DNA of 64,000 bases from Larix kaempferi (lineage: Eukaryota; Streptophyta; Pinopsida; Pinales; Pinaceae), in contig BSBM01000179.1 of NCBI GenBank assembly GCA_027924585.1, positions 15,358,501-15,422,500 on the forward strand, written 5' to 3'. This document shows, piece by piece, positions 59,265 to 64,000 of the stretch. Positions within the stretch are counted from its first letter, which is position 1. Every line of letters starts with the position of its first letter. Position numbers and translations under genes: made by a program. Under the pieces are notes generated by a model. The model was not told the origin of the DNA and ran no database searches. It saw only the letters and a list, made by a program, of their open reading frames with translations.

Positions 59265-59918
59265 TGTGAAATTCTATGTCACTTGACATATCTAAAGAGT
59301 TGAGGATACCTTACAAAGAAAGAATGAGCAGAAAATTTGAAGTAGAGTGAAAACTGCAGTTAAAAAGAGCAGAAAAATAATAATGCAACAAAACTCAAAT
59401 AGGAGCAGAATAATGTCACATGTTCCAATTATTAGTATAATAAACGATGATGTTACAATGGAGAGAATTCTAATCATGCATGAGAATTCGAACCTCAGTT
59501 GGTCATAGGGATTATCACCACTGGAGTGCTTTGGAAGACTCAAAGTCAACTGAACTGAACCTAAACTCAGCTAATTGAAGTCACAATTAGTTAACTGACT
59601 AAGGAGGGTGCAATAGTGAGTCTTTCATGCATGCCAATCAAAAAATTGCTCATGGGGCCACAATCAATGCCATCCAAAGCTCTAACCCCCCACAAGAGTC
59701 AAATAACTCAGTTGAATGCATTGGAACACTCCGTAGGTTCCTATAAAATAGGGAAATGACTCAAGTGGTCCTAAAATGATGCATGCACGGCTTAGAAAGT
59801 GGTATATGGATCCTGGATGACATCTGCACACCACTAGGGGGGAAATGACATCATCAACAACTAGGAAAAATAAATAATGCCAAGTAGGACAAGGAAGGAG
59901 TATTGAAATATCCTAACA
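59265..59918 (-). repeat. 5' LTR of copia D (654 bp)
   Basis: Ends TGTGAAATTC and ATCCTAACA on the plus strand. Single-copy version of the block that is duplicated in the 3' LTR. Confidence 0.95.
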
Positions 59919-62072
59919 GTCTTGTACTATTTCGATCGACATAATTATTTTTAAAACCATGTCTAGGTTCATTGTTAAATTTAGCAGTCAATGAAATGGA
60001 AAAAATATTTCCACCGAACAATTTTCGGTCGTAGGCCTGTTGAATTTTTAGAAACCAACCAAGGCATCATTTGTCATCAACTTTCTCCAACTTCAAAAGG
60101 TGCAAGCCATGTTCAATACTAAAAATCTACTTTTGGAATCGATAACATTACTTTCGTCATTGAATTTACTTTCCATAGGTACAAATTTTGGTTAATTTGG
60201 TTATGATCTGCTAATTTTAATTAATTTTTTGTTAACATGATTGTATTGTTTTAATTTCTATTAAACTTAAGTGAAATGAAAAATCAATAAATTTATATAA
60301 ACATAATGAAAAATTTGAAAAAAATATGGGATGGATAGTTGGAGTGTCGACTTCCAAATGATACTTTTATATTTTATATTTTTAAGTGGAAACTAGGATA
60401 GATGTTGAGTTTCATAAACTTGTTTATATTTTGCAATTTTTTTCACAGATCTAATTAAATAAAAATTAAATAATTAGTATATTCACCTATTGGATACACA
60501 ATTATAGTCATACGTTAATACACTTTGTCCAGATTGTCATAGCAATTTTTTTTAGTTAACAAAAGTTTAACAATGAATAAATGCGAGTCTTCAAATCTTA
60601 TTATTTATCAGTCCTTTCATTTCTTAAGAACATTTTGTCAAATATTTGCAAAATTGACATATCTCAATAAAAAGAAAACAACAAAAAAAAAATTAATAGA
60701 AAGCTAAAAAAATTCTTCACAACTTTTGTTTTTATTGAAAAGTGAATTTCTAAACACAAAAATAAGTTTTATTTAAACTGAAAATTTAAGAAAACCAAAT
60801 TTATTTTCTCAAACACCCTCAAAATAGACACCCACATTTATAATTTTATGAAAAACTATAATATATAAGAAAATAACAAATTTATATCATACGAAAAAAA
60901 TAAATTCTTAAAAATTAATACAAAATGAGTAGAACCATTGTTACCTAGTTTAATTAATATGTTGCTTTCTAAAAATTAATACAAAATGGGTAGAACCAAT
61001 TATTACCTAGTTTAATTAATATGTTGCTTTGAAAGAGAAAAGTGATGAAGCAAAGAATAAATTTTTTAATGCAATTATAATAAATAATAATATTTTTTAA
61101 TAAAAATAGAAATAATGATTATTAAAAATGGTTAATAAAAAATTAATGATAATTACGAATGTTGAAAAAAAAGACATAATGATCATTAACCTTAAGGAGA
61201 AGAATAATATGTAAAAGAAAAAATAAAAGTTAAAAATGAATAAATAAAGGTAAAAGAAAATTATGAAGGGTTTGAGATATGAGAAAGATACATAAAAAAA
61301 TGTTAAATAATGGAAAGAGAGTAACAAAGGACGATGGGGGAGGGAGAATATAAGAACAAGTAAAATGAGAAGGGAGGCTTAATTTTAGAGTAAGGTTTGT
61401 GGATTATAGGTTTTTAAGATTGGTTTTAAGTTCATACTATAATTTTTTAGATTTATATTGTTAGGGTTTTATAAATTTCGAGGGTTTTTTAATGATGTAA
61501 TATAGATATGAATGATGCAATATAGATGATTATGGATAGGTGTTAAGATTTAAGATTTTAGTTTGGTTGAAGACAATTAAATGTTTAGAGTTATGAGGAT
61601 GTTAAGTGAATGATGGTTTCTATAGACAATTATGAGAGGTATTAGCAATATGTTAATTAAGAAATTTTGGATGGATTAGTCACTTTGATTAATACAAGGT
61701 TTACCTCAATCCCTATTAATTTGAGCCTAAGTACTATAAATTTGTGCTGCGACTACAATTTAGTTATAATATAAAATATTTATTATATTTAATGAAATTA
61801 ATAAACATGATATTTTAAAATCTTATTGATTGCAGGATGCGAATTTCGTACTCATTGTTTGGTGCCCGGGAGGGGAGGACTGGATGATGTCGGGTATTTA
61901 TCCTGGAATTGATTTCAACATCTAGTGTTTTGAATTTGTTTTATTATGTATTGTGGGTGATTTGTTTAGGGTGTCTCACTATCGGTTAGATTAGGTTAAA
62001 GGTATGTTGGAATTGATATTTTAAATTCAATGTAACACCACACAACTTTGAAAATACTAATTTTAATTATAA
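59919..62072. other. AT-rich non-coding DNA before the Rab7 pseudogene
   Basis: No gene recognised. The minus-strand open frame 61097-61327 is a low-complexity by-product of A-rich sequence. The first exon of the Rab7 copy (P-loop) was looked for and not found. Confidence 0.5.
60910..61032. repeat. 61-bp tandem duplication
   Basis: AAAAATTAATACAAAATG(A/G)GTAGAACCA and TTACCTAGTTTAATTAATATGTTGCTTT occur twice, 61 bases apart. Confidence 0.93.
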
Positions 62073-63184
62073 GTCAACAAGAAATTTAGTAACCAGTATA
62101 AAGAAACCATTGGAGCAGATTTCTTGACGAAAGAAGTTTAGTTTGAGGATAGATTTTTCACTTTAAAGGTGAGGAATAGTTATCCCATGTGTATTACCAT
62201 TTCTTTTAAAGAGGAAGGATGAAGCATGTGATTATTGTGAAATAAAATAATTAAGGCAGTTAGCTAGTTTTCAGAGGGTGTTGTGGAACGCTTCTGAGAA
62301 GTTTTTGCAACCTAGCTATTGTGATTTAAAATCTTTGTGAATTCTCAGAATTCATTACTATTTATACTCCTATGCAATATCTGGATCTATTGTAGGAAGT
62401 TCGGGTCATAGTCATGTAATGAGGTTTGCTTATTATGCTTATACAATGGTTGAGGTTCACTAAGTATTCTTTGTTTAGTAATGTTTGTATATCTATATAT
62501 TATATAAACCATATATATATATGCATACGTGCATCATTTTGTATTATCTATCATTTTTTGGTGGCATTAATGATCTTTCAATGCAGATATGGGATACCAT
62601 TGATCAAGAAATATTTCAGAGCCTTGCTATTTCTTTCTACCATGGTGTTGATTGTTGTGCTCTTGTTTACGATGTTAACGTGCTAAAATCACTTGATAAT
62701 CTAAATAGTTGGTGTGATGAATTTCTAATTTACGTATTTTCTTCATACACTTTTGAGGATTAAAATATATTACAACATGTTTCTCTTGACTTCTGCTAAT
62801 ATACTTAATCATTTGATATGTATAGGAAAGACCTTCTAATCCAGAGAAATTTCCATTGGTTGTTCTTGGAAATAAAATTGATGTGGATGGCGGGAACATC
62901 AGAGTGGTAGGTATATGTACATTTAATTTACTTATTCTTCTGGATTCAATGTTCAAACTCTTTGATATGTACTTAAAGACTCTGGCTTTTCAGGTTTCTA
63001 AGAAAAAGGCTAGGGCATGGTGTGATTCTGAAGGAAACATTCCCTACGTCAAAAATTATGCAAAAGAGGTCTTTAATGTTGAAGCAGCTTTCCAGTGTAT
63101 AGCCAAGAATGCATTGAAGAACAAGCCTGAAGAGGATTGTCATGTACCCACCTGCTGACCCAATGCAAAGCAGGAATCATGATG
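62073..63184 (+). pseudogene. Rab7-type small GTPase (RABG3) pseudogene with introns
   Basis: Four exon blocks. 62073-62168 (VNKKFSNQYKETIGADFLTK, with TAG at 62139) is followed by GTGAGG. 62587-62733 follows TGCAG and reads IWDT.DQE.FQSL and [11 protein letters not shown]. 62826-62906 reads FPLVVLGNKIDVDGGN. 62994-63158 reads KKARAWC and FNVEAAFQCIAKNALKN. Plant Rab7 controls late-endosome and vacuole traffic. The G3 box WDTAGQE has become WDTIDQE, the G5 box (T-S-A-K) reads NYAK, the P-loop exon is missing, and TGA 63156 comes before the remnant NAKQES and the prenylated Cys tail. G4 NKID is intact. Retained introns show a genomic duplicate. A functional GTPase is very unlikely. Confidence 0.9.
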
Positions 63185-64000
63185 CCAACTCAAAGCTTTT
63201 ACCTGATCTCAGCCCAATACTAGATTCACATAAATAATAAATGGATGTGCAGATGTAACACAATCAATTATGCACAACGGAAACAACATCCACACAATCT
63301 TCACATGCATTCAACATGTCAATTTCAGTCATTAATAAAAACATTTCAGAAATAAATACATAGACAGAACCACTTATCTTCATTTCAATTGTCCCAAGCA
63401 ACTAGCTATGTCGCTGCAACGTTCCACCCAACCATAGGCTCTTCGACAGCTTATACTGAGTCCGTCCGAAGGCCACCCCCGAGCTGGGCATGATTCTCAC
63501 AAGGACAAAGGAGACATTCACACTCACATTCAGTCCATTAACCATTTTATTTTAGCCAAGCCAGTCTAACTGGGTTTATCAGGCTACACTTGCACAATGG
63601 ATGCTCATTCCCAAGCTCAAGCCAGAACAAGGGATTACCCATCACCCATACCCAACATACTCTTCTCTCACACAGCATGCACAAACAGGGGCAGGGATAA
63701 ACAGTAGGATTTACAAATGCGATGGCCATGGGTTTTCCCAAAAACGTTCCCAACCAAAAACGGATTGTAGGATGGGGCAAACAACCACAGGGAGGAAAAT
63801 GATTTCTTCCCCAATATCTCAGCCTTCAACATCCCAAAACGGCCTCTATTGAACCCCCATTCGATTTCCCTCCTTCCCCCGCTGGTATACAACATGAAAA
63901 CGCCCTTCTTTACAGGGAGAATGAACAAAAAACGCAGCAGACATGCCTGGAAAACGCCCAGGTGGCTCTAAACTCGTGAGGGAGGAAGAATGATGGATGC
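63185..64000. other. Unassigned DNA at the right edge
   Basis: More GC-rich than its left neighbours. Open frames at 63547-63780 and 63668-63928 (minus) and 63601-63852 (plus) overlap one another and match nothing I know. It may be part of a retroelement LTR running out of the window. Confidence 0.4.

Larger units (their letters stand above)
55940..59918 (-). mobile_element. Internally deleted Ty1-copia element D
   Basis: Flanked by GTCTT at 55935-55939 and 59919-59923. LTRs at 55940-56812 and 59265-59918, primer site and polypurine tract present. The internal part is only 2.45 kb: gag and protease remain, most of integrase and RT is missing, and the RNase H tail (TEEQLANIFAKAFTEE) follows near 57040. 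A non-autonomous deletion derivative. Copia D is not close to A, B or C. Confidence 0.92.

Noticed and set aside
47143-64000. CRISPR array or bacterial operon
   Set aside because: The tandem repeats have no unique spacers of constant size, and all gene remnants are of plant or retroelement type.

Overview
This window looks like plant nuclear DNA, and it is a retrotransposon graveyard. The host-type genes I recognise are both decayed, intron-containing copies of plant genes: the C-terminal part of the 26S proteasome subunit RPN2 (9105-10917) and a Rab7/RABG3-type small GTPase (62073-63184). Everything else with coding character is mobile DNA. A gymnosperm or another very large plant genome is my best guess (inference from element style and density, low to moderate confidence). 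No intact cellular protein-coding gene was found.

Left part (1-11744): a Ty1-copia element (A) whose 5' LTR is cut by the window edge fills 1-6802. About 2.3 kb of unassigned DNA follows, then the RPN2 pseudogene, a tRNA-like sequence with a UAU anticodon, and a small CACTA-ended MITE-like element.

Middle-left (11745-25319): a minus-strand Ty3-gypsy chromovirus of 13.4 kb with very long LTRs (about 4.25 kb each). Beyond its 3' LTR lie 186 further bases of PBS, leader and gag start, as if a second internal region once continued from the same LTR. To its right are the tail of another plus-strand gypsy element, its polypurine tract and the start of its LTR (25320 onward).

Middle (28236-47142): a degenerate plus-strand gypsy element carries two nested copia elements. 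Copia B (32028-39056, target duplication GATAT) sits between the gypsy integrase and its chromodomain. Copia C (39813-47142, target duplication AGAAT) sits just downstream. A, B and C have the same plan: short LTRs, a one-frame gag-pol, and then about 1.3-1.5 kb of tandem-repeat-rich DNA before the 3' LTR. All three carry an in-frame TGA at exactly codon 18 of gag.

Right part (47143-64000): AT-rich DNA with a LINE reverse-transcriptase remnant (minus), a SINE-like tRNA-derived fragment, a retroelement leader remnant, and an RNase H-type domain split by about 2.3 kb of odd DNA. That DNA holds a polypyrimidine/polypurine inverted repeat around three consecutive imperfect palindromes. An internally deleted minus-strand copia element (55940-59918, target duplication GTCTT) and the Rab7 pseudogene follow.

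No clearly new biological system was found. The best leads are the shared gag stop codon, the repeat-rich 3' regions of the copia elements, the shared-LTR arrangement at 11745-11931 and the foldback-like region at 54108-54830. All alignments here were made by eye, and protein-family calls rest on motif recognition.
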